Source of the DNA: Psychrobacter sp. bablab_jr014
GTDB lineage: Bacteria > Pseudomonadota > Gammaproteobacteria > Pseudomonadales > Moraxellaceae
Direction: 5' to 3'
DNA length: 64,000 nt
Assembly (NCBI RefSeq): GCF_016464015.1
Contig: NZ_JACDXT010000004.1
Location: forward strand, 1-64,000
The stretch's first letter is position 1, and the number at the start of each line of letters is the position of its first letter. The translations under genes were made by a program, and so were the position numbers. This document shows positions 27,420 to 35,720 of the stretch, piece by piece. The notes beneath the pieces are model-generated. The model saw only the letters and a program-made list of their open reading frames with translations, was not told the origin of the DNA and searched no databases.

Positions 27420-27455
27420 GATGCGTCCTTAGCTAAACTGGTGCGCTGGCTTGCA

Positions 27456-27737
27456 TTACAGGGCATCCCTGATAACCACAACGGTCGCTTCATTATCGGT
27501 ATTTAGCTCATTTAAGCGCAGCCAAACGGGGGCCGCGCGGTGAAAATTGACAATATCAAACAGCCTGATTCGCATAAACGCCTGCCCATCGCTGGCTGGC
27601 ATATCTTGACCGATATAAAAATCAAACTGCAATTTATCAAAGGTGCTTCTGTCATTGATGGACTGCACTTCACACTGCCCGTCTGATATTTTTTTCCATT
27701 CTCGCGTGATATTTTCGACTATGGTTGTTGCCGTCAT
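27456..27737 (-). CDS. Small uncharacterised virion-operon protein (93 aa)
   Basis: 93 residues from ATG 27737, chosen because GGAG lies eight bases upstream; an earlier in-frame ATG at 27767 overlaps the previous gene and lacks a site. No family recognised. It contains KLQFDFYIGQDMPASDGQAF. Position between a 148-residue protein and the hub suggests a tail or neck role. Confidence 0.65.
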   Translation of the reverse strand: MTATTIVENITREWKKISDGQCEVQSINDRSTFDKLQFDFYIGQDMPASDGQAFMRIRLFDIVNFHRAAPVWLRLNELNTDNEATVVVIRDAL

Positions 27738-27754
27738 AACGACTCCATTATGTT

Positions 27755-28201
27755 TTATAAATCCCAAAATCCAGACAAATTGATAGCGCCGTCTTTGTCA
27801 TCCTCACCCAAATCAAAACTCGCTGGCATAAACTGAAAAGCCTCTTTTTTCATGGTCGCCAGCGCGTCTTTATAAAGCTGCATGGCTTCACTGGTGCTTA
27901 TACCCGCATTGGGTTCTTGCATCGCCTCCAAGCGGCGCGCCTGCGTTAAGTCGCAATGCGCCAATACGACAGGCTGCATAATCTCCCAGTCATCTACCGC
28001 GATAACGGTAGCGCTATCAATAGTAAGCACGCCGTTATCATCGGTAGCCGCCAGCTCACCCGACCATGTGTGATAAGCCTTTGCTGCATTGATGACGATT
28101 TTTAGCACTTCTTCATCAAGCAGCGATGACCCCGTGGTCAGTAGCTCATCGTAAAGCTCATTGGCGACCTGCTCGATGCTACCGCGCTTTACTTTGTCCA
28201 T
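27755..28201 (-). CDS. Uncharacterised virion-operon protein (148 aa)
   Basis: 148 acidic, mostly helical residues with no recognised domain. The N terminus (DKVKRGSIEQVANELYDEL) and length would suit a head-completion or neck protein. It begins 2 bp after the preceding gene. Confidence 0.65.
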   Translation of the reverse strand: MDKVKRGSIEQVANELYDELLTTGSSLLDEEVLKIVINAAKAYHTWSGELAATDDNGVLTIDSATVIAVDDWEIMQPVVLAHCDLTQARRLEAMQEPNAGISTSEAMQLYKDALATMKKEAFQFMPASFDLGEDDKDGAINLSGFWDL

Positions 28202-28203
28202 GA

Positions 28204-28791
28204 TTAAATGCTCACGCCATTAAGCGCTGCAAGGTTATTAAGTGCTGAGCTAATAGTACTTGCCAGCGTACTATCGTTGGTTCCCAAGTTGCCCGACTCA
28301 CCGAAGTACATATAGGTACAGGTCGCCTGCACCTGCAAAATCTGATTGCGCGATGACGCATCAATATCCCCGCCGCTTTCAAAAGCGATATTTAAGTCGA
28401 GAAGCTCATGTACACGCCCTACCGAATCACTGGCTTTATGACCTTCATAGATTTTGGCAAGGGGCAATACGCCGTTATAAGTCGGCGAGTTAATCGCGGC
28501 AGCAAAGTTGGCAATAGCACCCGATTCGGTTTCAATCAGCGTCCACTGACCTTCAAATTTGGTCTTTACCGTACCTGGTACAGATGCTTGCAGCCCATTG
28601 GCATAATCGACTTCGGCGGCATCAAGGCGGGTTTGAATTGGACGTTGAAAGTTTTGAATAAGCAGACGGATATTTTCAAAGCCCGTAGGGATAAGCACCG
28701 CATTACAGGCCAGCATCGCTGCGCCCAATTCTTTTGCGGTAAGGTAGTCTTTTTTCATGCCTGCGCTGCTGGCGCTTAGGTTCGGTTTCAT
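28204..28791 (-). CDS. Putative tail tube protein, first gene of promoter C operon
   Basis: 195 residues, beta-rich in the middle and C-terminal part (KFEGQWTLIETESGAIANF, QATCTYMYFGESGNL), a size and composition common for myophage tube subunits. It is first in the operon carrying portal, hub and spike, the highest-expression slot. AAGG upstream supports the ATG. A minor tail protein is the alternative. Confidence 0.5.
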   Translation of the reverse strand: MKPNLSASSAGMKKDYLTAKELGAAMLACNAVLIPTGFENIRLLIQNFQRPIQTRLDAAEVDYANGLQASVPGTVKTKFEGQWTLIETESGAIANFAAAINSPTYNGVLPLAKIYEGHKASDSVGRVHELLDLNIAFESGGDIDASSRNQILQVQATCTYMYFGESGNLGTNDSTLASTISSALNNLAALNGVSI

Positions 28792-28821
28792 GATGGTGGC
28801 CTTATGTATGTTGATAAGGCT

Positions 28822-28864
28822 ATTGTGACAAAGATAAATGGCTTGCTTGAGGCATGTTCCGTGG
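28822..28864 (-). promoter_or_regulatory. Late promoter C (GGAACA-27-CACAAT)
   Basis: Minus strand CCACGGAACATG, 27 bp, then CACAAT (28827-28822), 31 bp before the start of the 195-residue gene. Confidence 0.85.
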
Positions 28865-28881
28865 TTTGAGTGGACATAAAA

Positions 28882-28905
28882 AAAGCCTCGCAGATGCGAG
28901 GCTTT
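28882..28905. terminator. Terminator between hicB and late promoter C
   Basis: AAAGCCTCGC and GCGAGGCTTT arms with A run and T run at either side. It ends leftward hicAB and any read-through before promoter C. Confidence 0.85.
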
Positions 28906-28922
28906 TTATTAAACAGCAAATA

Positions 28923-29333
28923 TTAATGAGCAAAAAAACTCTTCTCTGCCAACAATGCAATAAAGTTACTTCTGCTCTTATAGCGCTCTTTATTGCTTGC
29001 CACTTTTTCATCAATCATGTGAATCAGGCGACTTGGTAAAGTTACATTGATTTTTTCAGTTTTTCCGAGATAGCGGTTTACATCAACTGGTGCTAAAGCC
29101 CAAGTTACCCCTGCGTACTCAGGATTATCCATATAAGCGCCGATATCAGAAGGAAGTGGGATTTCTTCTCCGTCTTCTACCAAGCCTTCTAGGTGCAGCT
29201 CGATAGCCTCAATCGCCATATCAACGGCGTCTTGATAGTTGTCAGCAGCAGAAAAGCACCCTGGTAAATCAGGCACGCGGATACCATGCGCTGTATGGCT
29301 ATCCCCTCTCTCGATTGCGATAGGATAAAACAT
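28923..29333 (-). CDS. hicB: HicB-type antitoxin
   Basis: 136 residues. The N-terminal partly degraded RNase-H-like fold shows the HicB pattern (VPDLPGCFSAADNYQDAVDMAIEAIELHLEGL). A C-terminal DNA-binding segment begins about residue 95 (KINVTLPSRLIHMIDEKVA), a ribbon-helix-helix type. It would neutralise HicA and repress the operon. AAGGAG precedes the ATG. It lies 191 bp downstream of hicA, an unusually wide gap for this pair. Confidence 0.9.
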   Translation of the reverse strand: MFYPIAIERGDSHTAHGIRVPDLPGCFSAADNYQDAVDMAIEAIELHLEGLVEDGEEIPLPSDIGAYMDNPEYAGVTWALAPVDVNRYLGKTEKINVTLPSRLIHMIDEKVASNKERYKSRSNFIALLAEKSFFAH

Positions 29334-29477
29334 GGCTAGTCTCCTTTATTGAGGTTCTATTAGTTCAAAAATAAATCTTTAAGCAGAACGTACACAATAT
29401 TTTAAAATTATTTAGTAGAGTCTCTTTCCATATATCCCTATATAAAAAGAAATTTCTTAAATCAGCTACAGTAAGTC

Positions 29478-29505
29478 GTTAGCCCTGCCTCTAGGACAGG
29501 CTAAC
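29478..29505 (-). promoter_or_regulatory. Hairpin in the hicA-hicB gap
   Basis: Arms GTTAGCC and GGCTAAC, 14-base loop with further pairing, just after the hicA stop. There is no U run on the leftward transcript, so a processing or attenuation element is as likely as a terminator. Confidence 0.4.
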
Positions 29506-29524
29506 TCTTTCTATAGCCGCTGGG

Positions 29525-29713
29525 TTATTTCAACCCAGCTTGTTTTAAAATACTATTAACAGTGCCTTTTGGTAGGTCTTTTTTAGGGTGTGGAACAGTA
29601 ACCCTGCCCCTTTTCGTGTCATGCTTGTATTGATGATGACTTCCCTTTGTGGCAACTAAGTACCAACCATCTGCTTTGAGCATATTTATAAGCTCAGAAG
29701 AACTAATAACCAC
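29525..29713 (-). CDS. hicA: HicA-type mRNA interferase toxin
   Basis: 62 residues, complete length for HicA. Double-stranded-RNA-binding-like fold with the catalytic His in GSHHQYKH (H26 most likely) and the VPHPKKDLPKGTVNSILKQAG C-terminal signature. It cleaves mRNA until bound by HicB. The pair sits between two late operons as an inserted accessory gene set, with its own operators upstream. Confidence 0.92.
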   Translation of the reverse strand: MVISSSELINMLKADGWYLVATKGSHHQYKHDTKRGRVTVPHPKKDLPKGTVNSILKQAGLK

Positions 29714-29745
29714 CTCCTATAATAAAATTTGTCTCGTTTATGATT

Positions 29746-29795
29746 ATAACTCTAGGGTTATGAATCGTTATAGATAATATAACTCTGGAGTTATA
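29746..29795. promoter_or_regulatory. Paired palindromes upstream of hicA (HicB operators)
   Basis: TATAACTCTGGAGTTATA (29778-29795) and ATAACTCTAGGGTTAT (29746-29761) share the ATAACTC half-site and lie 32 bp apart, about three helix turns, ahead of the hicA start. Likely autoregulatory sites for the HicA-HicB complex. Confidence 0.7.
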
Positions 29796-29821
29796 ATTTG
29801 TCAAACGCTTTTTCAAATTAA

Positions 29822-30454
29822 TCAAGAAGGCGAAAAGTCAGCCACAGCAAAGACGTTCCCAGCCGCCGCCACCTTAACGCCCATATCTTCGGTCGGTGGC
29901 AAACTCACAGCAATTTGCGGAACCACTTGCCACGGCACAAGCCGCGATAACGTGGGTGCCAGCTCAGACAATTCTTGCACGTTAACCGCCGCGTCCAGCT
30001 CAATACGAATACGGCTGGTCAAAAATCTGTCTGAACGCTCAGTGTCAGTTAGATGCAAAGGGTATCTGTGCGCCAAGGTTTTAGAGTGCCAAAGTCTTAC
30101 AATTTTATTTTGCTGTGGGTACAGCATATTGAGCACAAACTGTAAAAACCCCAGTCCGCGCTCACTTGCCAGCGCTTGCCAGTTAGCATAGATAATACGC
30201 ATCAGCGTGTCGGATAAACCCTCGTCATCGCGTCTAAGTACAACCAAGCCATTAAGTTTAGTAAAGCGCTCGACCACCGACTGGCTGCCCTGCCACGGGA
30301 CGCTATAACTAAAAATATCATTCAGCGCGTCAAGACAGTAATCATCAACCATTAACGCAAATACACCCGCCATGGCCTCCTCAAGCTCATTGGCTTTGTG
30401 GCTGTGCGTGATTGGCGCGATGAATTCGCTGGCGGGTAAACTGGTCTGCTGCAT
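29822..30454 (-). CDS. Putative baseplate protein (gpI/gp7-like position)
   Basis: 210 residues, no domain recognised with certainty. It is the last gene of the promoter D operon, after gp25-like and J-like wedge proteins, the position of P2 gpI. The C terminus holds VPWQVVPQIAVSLPPTE. Baseplate role inferred from order. Confidence 0.6.
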   Translation of the reverse strand: MQQTSLPASEFIAPITHSHKANELEEAMAGVFALMVDDYCLDALNDIFSYSVPWQGSQSVVERFTKLNGLVVLRRDDEGLSDTLMRIIYANWQALASERGLGFLQFVLNMLYPQQNKIVRLWHSKTLAHRYPLHLTDTERSDRFLTSRIRIELDAAVNVQELSELAPTLSRLVPWQVVPQIAVSLPPTEDMGVKVAAAGNVFAVADFSPS

Positions 30455-30463
30455 TATATGCCC

Positions 30464-31924
30464 CTACATCGTCCATACAGCATTGCCACTATCGGCATTG
30501 CGCGTTAGATTGATGGCAATCGTGTTTTCTGCCAAATACGCCCACTGGTGCGGCTTAATCGGCGTCTCTGCCACCGTCTCACCATCAACCACAAAATCGC
30601 TCACGCGGTCTTGAAAGGCGGGAATGCTGTTACGAATCTTAGTCGCAATCTCTTGTCTGTTAAAACCGTCCGCGTTGTGGTGAATAGCGGCCAATGAGCC
30701 TTTGCCATAGCTTGCCAGCAGTAGCTCTTTTATCTGTATGCGTACCGCGTCCATATCATGCACCGCTGCCAAGCGACCGCTGATAGTGATGTTGTACGGA
30801 CGCTCTTCAACCGCGTGTACAATCACGCGCCCATCAAGCAAGCTATCCGCGCGCGCAATCAGATGCTTAATATCTGTTATCAGATGCTCTTGCTCGCCTG
30901 CATTTTTTGCGCGTACAGCCAAGTGCAAATGATTGATATGCTCAAGCGATGCGCCGTAATACTTATCATGCGCCGTCTCATTCCATGCTGCCATATAGTC
31001 AAAACGCGCCATGAAATGCTGCATTATCAGAAAGGTAAAATTGCCCATAAATACGGCATTTTGGTCATACATTGAGGGAAAACTTGCCAGCAAACGCATC
31101 TGATTGACGCTAAGCGGGTTTGCACCTGAGCGCTGCATATCGCCTGCCTTAAAGTAGAGGTTTAGACGACTCTCATCGGCGGTGTTTAGGCTAGCAAGTG
31201 CGGCTTGACCAAGGCTTGACGCTTCGACCACCCCATAACATTGCGTGATAGCAAACTCGTAGGTTTCACCCGCTTGTACCGTTTTACCTGCCCGCCCATC
31301 GGCACCAAAAATCACTTCAAGGTCGCGCAAATTGTCGCTTTGTAGCGTGTAGGCAGGCGCGCCTATAGCGGCATTCATAAAGTTTGGCGCATATTGATAA
31401 GACTCTTGTACTGTCGTATTGGTCACAGCAATAGCCGCAAAATACGCATCATCAGTCGTCGATAGTCTGACACTATAAAACGGCTCATTAATCGGTATAA
31501 CCAACTCGCTACGCACAATAACACTCTGTTCGGCCAGTACCGTCTTACTCTCGCTTGCCGCCACAGTCACGGCCGCAAGCAAACGCCACTGTCTGCCTGT
31601 GCCGTCCTCTACTAAGCGTCCTTGTGATAGCGTCTGTGTCACGCCAGCGTCATTTTCAACGGTCAAAAGATGCTGGCAGGGCGTAGCGGCTGGCAAGATG
31701 GACTTGTTGATCGCATCGGCTTTAATAGTGCGGTCTTTTGACTTGATAAACGGCTCAACGCTGTTTAATGCACTATCACGCTGTAAATGCACAACAATCT
31801 CGGCAAGCGATACCATCATCGCGCGTACAGTAGGGTCACCTGCTCGCCAGCGCTGGGCTACGCTGGGATAGTCATTCAGCTTGCTTTCAATACTTGATAG
31901 CAGTTTATTGCGCTCTGATGTCAT
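30464..31924 (-). CDS. Baseplate wedge protein, J-like (gp6-type)
   Basis: 486 residues from ATG 31924, which has AGGA five bases upstream; a longer frame to 31987 would overlap the previous gene by 83 nt. Features of the J family are visible: a middle strand-rich domain and a C-terminal segment with PYNITISGRLAAVHDMDAVR and IRNSIPAFQDRVSDFVV. It follows the gp25-like wedge gene as W-J do in P2. It connects baseplate wedges into a ring. Confidence 0.68.
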   Translation of the reverse strand: MTSERNKLLSSIESKLNDYPSVAQRWRAGDPTVRAMMVSLAEIVVHLQRDSALNSVEPFIKSKDRTIKADAINKSILPAATPCQHLLTVENDAGVTQTLSQGRLVEDGTGRQWRLLAAVTVAASESKTVLAEQSVIVRSELVIPINEPFYSVRLSTTDDAYFAAIAVTNTTVQESYQYAPNFMNAAIGAPAYTLQSDNLRDLEVIFGADGRAGKTVQAGETYEFAITQCYGVVEASSLGQAALASLNTADESRLNLYFKAGDMQRSGANPLSVNQMRLLASFPSMYDQNAVFMGNFTFLIMQHFMARFDYMAAWNETAHDKYYGASLEHINHLHLAVRAKNAGEQEHLITDIKHLIARADSLLDGRVIVHAVEERPYNITISGRLAAVHDMDAVRIQIKELLLASYGKGSLAAIHHNADGFNRQEIATKIRNSIPAFQDRVSDFVVDGETVAETPIKPHQWAYLAENTIAINLTRNADSGNAVWTM

Positions 31925-32234
31925 AATAATCCTGATTGGTATTGGTATCGTTGGTGTTGTCATCAAGCAAAATATCAATATTGCCAATGCTTAAATAAAT
32001 GCGTTTGGTATCAAAACCACTGATTTCTTCATGGATTGATAGCTGGTCATCGTTTAATTGGTTGAGTATCGGTATTTGCTGGCGCAGCTGTGCTAATAAC
32101 TGGTCGGCTGAATTGGCGCTCAATTCTCTTAGCAGTAGCGACCGCGTATCGGAGCCATAGCCTTGACCAAAATAGCCGTTTGGTGGCGTACTGAGCCAGT
32201 GATTCACCATGTCTCTAATCGTCGAGGCATCCAC
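31905..32234 (-). CDS. Baseplate wedge protein, gp25/gpW-like
   Basis: 109 residues. The pattern PPNGYFGQGYGSDTRSLLLREL followed by a helix, LLAQLRQQIPIL and a strand (IYLSIGNIDILLDD) fits gp25/W-type wedge proteins, which join sheath to baseplate. It overlaps the next gene by 20 nt and shares one base with the previous gene. Confidence 0.65.
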   Translation of the reverse strand: MDASTIRDMVNHWLSTPPNGYFGQGYGSDTRSLLLRELSANSADQLLAQLRQQIPILNQLNDDQLSIHEEISGFDTKRIYLSIGNIDILLDDNTNDTNTNQDYYDIRAQ

Positions 32235-32638
32235 TACGACATTCCTCCCATACCGCCATAGTCATTGCCCTGTGGTGGCGTTTGCCCCACTGGGGCACTG
32301 TGATACCGTGTTGGGGTGATGGCTGTAACTACGGCATTAAATAAGGCCAATACTGGCGCAGACAGTGCCAACGCTGCTGTAATGCCTATTGCGCTAATAC
32401 CGTCAGCGTCATAGTGTTGCATCAGCGCATATTGTCGCCATGCCAAAAACCACAGGACACTGGATAATAAGACGGTCAACACAAGAATAACCGCGCGCTT
32501 TTGTCTTAGCTCAAGCGCCAGCACATGCACATTACCTGCCGTTTGATGCAGGTTTCGTTTTACGGTAAAGACCATTTTGATGACCATAAGCCATAGCACA
32601 ACGGTCAGCACAATATCGAGTATATAGGCATTAGTCAT
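32234..32638 (-). CDS. Multi-pass membrane protein in the baseplate operon
   Basis: 134 residues with hydrophobic segments at about 5-25, 48-67 and 80-105, and a Gly/Met-rich tail (PQGNDYGGMGGMS). No family recognised. An inner-membrane protein inside a baseplate operon is unexpected. It might act in superinfection exclusion, lysis or DNA entry. Confidence 0.65.
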   Translation of the reverse strand: MTNAYILDIVLTVVLWLMVIKMVFTVKRNLHQTAGNVHVLALELRQKRAVILVLTVLLSSVLWFLAWRQYALMQHYDADGISAIGITAALALSAPVLALFNAVVTAITPTRYHSAPVGQTPPQGNDYGGMGGMS

Positions 32639-33179
32639 CGGCGGCGTCCCCTTGCTTGGCAGTCAGCAAGCGGTCAAGCTGGGCTTGTAGCTCATTCTTA
32701 GTCGCTGTCCGTTTAGCAATCTTTTCATCAAGAACGGCGATTTCATCATGCAAGGCGTTACGCTGCTGGGCTTTATTTTTTGGTGCAGTACGCGGGCTAC
32801 GACTTTTTGGCAGCGCTACTTTTTTCTTAGCCTGTCTTTTATCAAAAGCCGCCTGTCCTTGTTTGACCATGTTGGCGATGATATCGACTGACGCATTAAA
32901 AGACGGCGCGTAGTCATTGCTATAGTCACCCGCCAGCTTTTGCATCTTGCCATTGATGTCGATGCGAAAAATATCAAACGCCTCACCCGCGACACGCAGA
33001 TAAATTTTTACCGTCTGGCTATTCTCAAGCGCAAAGCTAACAGCGCGTGCGCTGGCTCCTGATACACGCTTGGTCTTCTCAATGGTGGTATTCACGATGG
33101 CTTGCCTGGTTGTCTTGGCTAAGCGATTGGCAAAATCTTTGACCAGCGTTGTTTTTTCTGTGATTTCTGATAGCTTCAT
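32631..33179 (-). CDS. Basic coiled-coil protein, first gene of promoter D operon
   Basis: 182 residues. The N-terminal half holds VKIYLRVAGEAFDIFRIDINGKMQK. A strongly basic linker (KKKVALPKSRSPRTAPKNKA) is followed by a coiled coil at ~140-172. The basic linker would suit nucleic-acid or head-interior binding. Not assigned. Confidence 0.65.
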   Translation of the reverse strand: MKLSEITEKTTLVKDFANRLAKTTRQAIVNTTIEKTKRVSGASARAVSFALENSQTVKIYLRVAGEAFDIFRIDINGKMQKLAGDYSNDYAPSFNASVDIIANMVKQGQAAFDKRQAKKKVALPKSRSPRTAPKNKAQQRNALHDEIAVLDEKIAKRTATKNELQAQLDRLLTAKQGDAADD

Positions 33180-33211
33180 TATGGCCTGTCCTAAAATAGT
33201 TGATGTTATCC

Positions 33212-33254
33212 ATTTTATGAGGTTTTAATGGCTTGGCTGGCGGGTGTTCCGTGC
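33212..33254 (-). promoter_or_regulatory. Late promoter D (GGAACA-27-TAAAAT)
   Basis: Minus strand GCACGGAACACC, 27 bp with an ATTAAAA tract, then TAAAAT (33217-33212), 33 bp before the first gene of the baseplate operon. Confidence 0.85.
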
Positions 33255-33279
33255 TTGACGAGCAGGCAGACAATAAAAA

Positions 33280-33301
33280 GCCGCCTTATTCGTAAGGCGG
33301 C
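33280..33301 (-). terminator. Terminator after the 295-residue protein gene
   Basis: GCCGCCTTA, short loop, TAAGGCGGC with a U run in the leftward direction, 21 bp past the stop at 33323 and just upstream of late promoter D. Confidence 0.85.
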
Positions 33302-33322
33302 CTGGTAGGGTTAAATGTTGAA

Positions 33323-34210
33323 TTAAATACCAATCGACTTTGAGTGACGACCCAAAGCCGCTTTCTGAATTGACGACACATCACCCTTATAAATGCCACG
33401 GCTTACGCCGATACCCAGTGAACGCATTGATTTGCGAATAGCAGAAGACGTACCACTTTTACGCCGTGCCTTGCGTAGCGCGTTTTTCTGAGCTGCTGAT
33501 AGTTTCAAACTGCCTTGCATACGCTTATTCACAGTGACCACTTTGCCATTACGAACGGCTTTCACCGCTTTATACACAAGGGTTTTACCATTGACCTTTT
33601 TAACTGTTTTCTTGCCAGCGCGCAGCTTGGTTTTTTTGGCCGCATCAAACTGCATACTATCGTAGGTGTCGTCGCCGTCATCATCGTCTGGCTCAACGCT
33701 GTACACAAATGCCTTGGTAAAGTCCGCAATTTCATCATCGGCGGGCATGGCTTCCAACACCTGATCGGCAGCCGATAAAATGGCACTATCGGCCGTCTCA
33801 GTGTCCGTATCAAACAAATCATTGATAAGGTCATCATTGACGCCAAAAGTTGAAAACGCATCAGCGATATAGGCGGAAAAAACTTCAACCGTGGCACTGT
33901 CTAGTGCTTCGTCATCGTCATCATCGTTAAACGCTTGTGTCATCAAGCCGTCCAATGCTTCGCTGGGCAATAGTTCTTGTTCGTCGTAACCTTCGTCAGA
34001 CAATAAGGCGGCCAGCAAAAACACCACTTTTAGCGCTTGCTGGCGCATCTGAAAAGTAACGGCCATTGCCATGCTTGCATCAATCAATTCATCGTCGATA
34101 CTGTCTGCTGCTTGTTGGGCGGTCATTGAGTCAAATTGCACCTGCTCTTTTTGTCGCTGTGCGCGTTGGTCACGGCGGGCTGCCATGGTTGGGCTTAAAA
34201 ATGAGGACAT
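33323..34210 (-). CDS. Probable internal head protein with acidic N part and basic C part
   Basis: 295 residues split into a very acidic region (FNDDDDDEALDS, EPDDDDGDD) and a Lys/Arg-rich C-terminal third (AKKTKLRAGKKTVKKVNGK, RKARRKSG). A QFDSM segment at 25-29 and a YDSM near 183 match the motif shared with the capsid. After removal of the acidic part the basic remainder would bind DNA, as packaged head proteins of large phages do. AAAAGGA supports the start. Confidence 0.65.
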   Translation of the reverse strand: MSSFLSPTMAARRDQRAQRQKEQVQFDSMTAQQAADSIDDELIDASMAMAVTFQMRQQALKVVFLLAALLSDEGYDEQELLPSEALDGLMTQAFNDDDDDEALDSATVEVFSAYIADAFSTFGVNDDLINDLFDTDTETADSAILSAADQVLEAMPADDEIADFTKAFVYSVEPDDDDGDDTYDSMQFDAAKKTKLRAGKKTVKKVNGKTLVYKAVKAVRNGKVVTVNKRMQGSLKLSAAQKNALRKARRKSGTSSAIRKSMRSLGIGVSRGIYKGDVSSIQKAALGRHSKSIGI

Positions 34211-34273
34211 GATAATTTCCTTTTGTTTGTAGTTCGATCACTAAGGGTTGGGGCTTTTAAGTTTAGATAGCCG

Positions 34274-35644
34274 TTAGCGTGTCACGGTATCGTTAAAGAT
34301 GACTTGACGTGCACAGCCTTCGGGTCGGCGGATAAGCGTTACATTTGCTTTTTCAAAACTGTTGTCAATCGGTGCTACGGTAAAGACATAATATTTACCG
34401 TCAAGCTCGGCGGACGGCTGTAATAAGCCTGCTGTGGCACATTGGTCTAAGAATTTGCTAGCTTCATCTTGTACGTCCTCGACAAAGCTACTCATTGCTT
34501 TTAGCAAATGCTTTTTGACAATACCAGTGACCACATTGGTAGTGTATGTGGCAATTTCAGCGGCATTGGTGAGTTTAAGCGCACTTGTTTTACTGTCATA
34601 TTGAGTTAAAGCGTCTCCATATACCCAGCGCCCGCCATCGGCAAATTCTTCGTAAATGACGGGAATCACGCGCGCGGCGGCGATAGCGTTTTGCGCTTCT
34701 TCATCTAAGTCTACCCCTGCCATTTGTTCCATATCTTTGAATAAGATTGGATAACGATAGCCTGCGACTGGTTCATGAAGTGGTGGCACACCTGACTCGT
34801 TAATACGCGCATTGCGTAGTAGGTGTTTACCAAGATAGTCACCGATACAGGGTCTCCATTTTTTCCGCGCAAGTACGGTGGCAGCGCGAGCAGGACGTGA
34901 TTTACTCGTATTCCATAGCACAGCACAGCGTGAATCGTTGATGTTAATGCTATTTACCAGTGCAACCATAGTTTGCCAGTTGGCAATGTCACCGACATCA
35001 AGCATTAAATGGCAGTTGCGCTTATTCATAACTTCCGCCGCGGCCTCAATAATCGGTAAGCTACTCATATCAGCAATGCCAATATAGTTGGGGCGCTGCT
35101 GGATACCCATTAAGCGCTTACGCACCTCATCAGGCGTAGCGTCCACAACTGCCGTGGCAGGCACGCTAAAGGTTTTTGATTTTTGGCGATACGCACCCAA
35201 CGCGTTTAGCACGCCAGCGGTATCAAGTGCGCTTTTAATGGCGTTAGCTTGATTAGGTTCATAACTGGTAATTACATGGTCAAAAAAGTCATAATCGCCA
35301 CCTAACGCGCCCACCATATCGAGCTTGCCCGCCATATATAGAAAGTCGGTGCCGTACTTTTCTTCTAGGGCTTCAATACCGCCGCCCGTGTACAAGCGAC
35401 CTTCCACTTTTGTGATAGTCGCAGCTGTGATTTTGTCAGACAGTGTGATGTTAAAAATCAGATTATTAAGCGGGTCATCGGCTGGCGCCATGGTCTTGTT
35501 ATCGGTCACTTTGACAGTCGCTACGACGTTATTGTCAAAGGCGTAATGCGTGTCTAGCTGGATGCTAGCAAGCGCACTGGGGTTGGGCTGTGTTTCCAGC
35601 ACCATTGATGCAGCAAGTACGCTTAGGTAAAGAGTCTTTATCAT
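34274..35644 (-). CDS. Putative tail sheath protein
   Basis: 456 residues from ATG 35644. An in-frame ATG at 35674 lies inside the right arm of a hairpin, and the start at 35644 is exactly aligned with that of the duplicated unit at 36714. Sheath-like features: a central domain with RPNYIGIADMSSLPIIEAA, VARAATVLARKKWRP-type core region and a C-terminal domain near 345-450 (DEASKFLDQCATAGLLQ, YYVFTVAPIDNSFEKANVTLI). Sheath subunits contract to drive the tube. Its N terminus lacks the usual sheath domain I, which instead occurs as two separate proteins upstream. Confidence 0.58.
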   Translation of the reverse strand: MIKTLYLSVLAASMVLETQPNPSALASIQLDTHYAFDNNVVATVKVTDNKTMAPADDPLNNLIFNITLSDKITAATITKVEGRLYTGGGIEALEEKYGTDFLYMAGKLDMVGALGGDYDFFDHVITSYEPNQANAIKSALDTAGVLNALGAYRQKSKTFSVPATAVVDATPDEVRKRLMGIQQRPNYIGIADMSSLPIIEAAAEVMNKRNCHLMLDVGDIANWQTMVALVNSININDSRCAVLWNTSKSRPARAATVLARKKWRPCIGDYLGKHLLRNARINESGVPPLHEPVAGYRYPILFKDMEQMAGVDLDEEAQNAIAAARVIPVIYEEFADGGRWVYGDALTQYDSKTSALKLTNAAEIATYTTNVVTGIVKKHLLKAMSSFVEDVQDEASKFLDQCATAGLLQPSAELDGKYYVFTVAPIDNSFEKANVTLIRRPEGCARQVIFNDTVTR

Positions 35645-35651
35645 AAAAAAA

Positions 35652-35686
35652 TGCCTATACTGGTTGGTATGCAATCAGTATAGGCA
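35652..35686 (-). promoter_or_regulatory. Hairpin E overlapping late promoter E and the sheath leader
   Basis: TGCCTATACTGATTG / CAACCAGTATAGGCA arms with one mismatch, then a run of seven T. The left arm contains the -10 of promoter E and the right arm the AGG that serves as ribosome-binding site for ATG 35644. A transcript starting at promoter E begins inside the hairpin and cannot form it. Confidence 0.75.
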
Positions 35687-35719
35687 AGGTTTTGAAGGGC
35701 TTTATCGCATGTTCCGTGG
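35677..35719 (-). promoter_or_regulatory. Late promoter E (GGAACA-27-TATACT)
   Basis: Minus strand CCACGGAACATGCG, 27 bp with a TTCAAAA tract, then the near-consensus TATACT (35682-35677). Confidence 0.88.
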
Positions 35720-35720
35720 T

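Noticed and set aside
34724..34729. TGTTCC inside the sheath-like gene
   Set aside because: No -10-like hexamer at 27 bp (AGCGCA) and no flanking CACG box.
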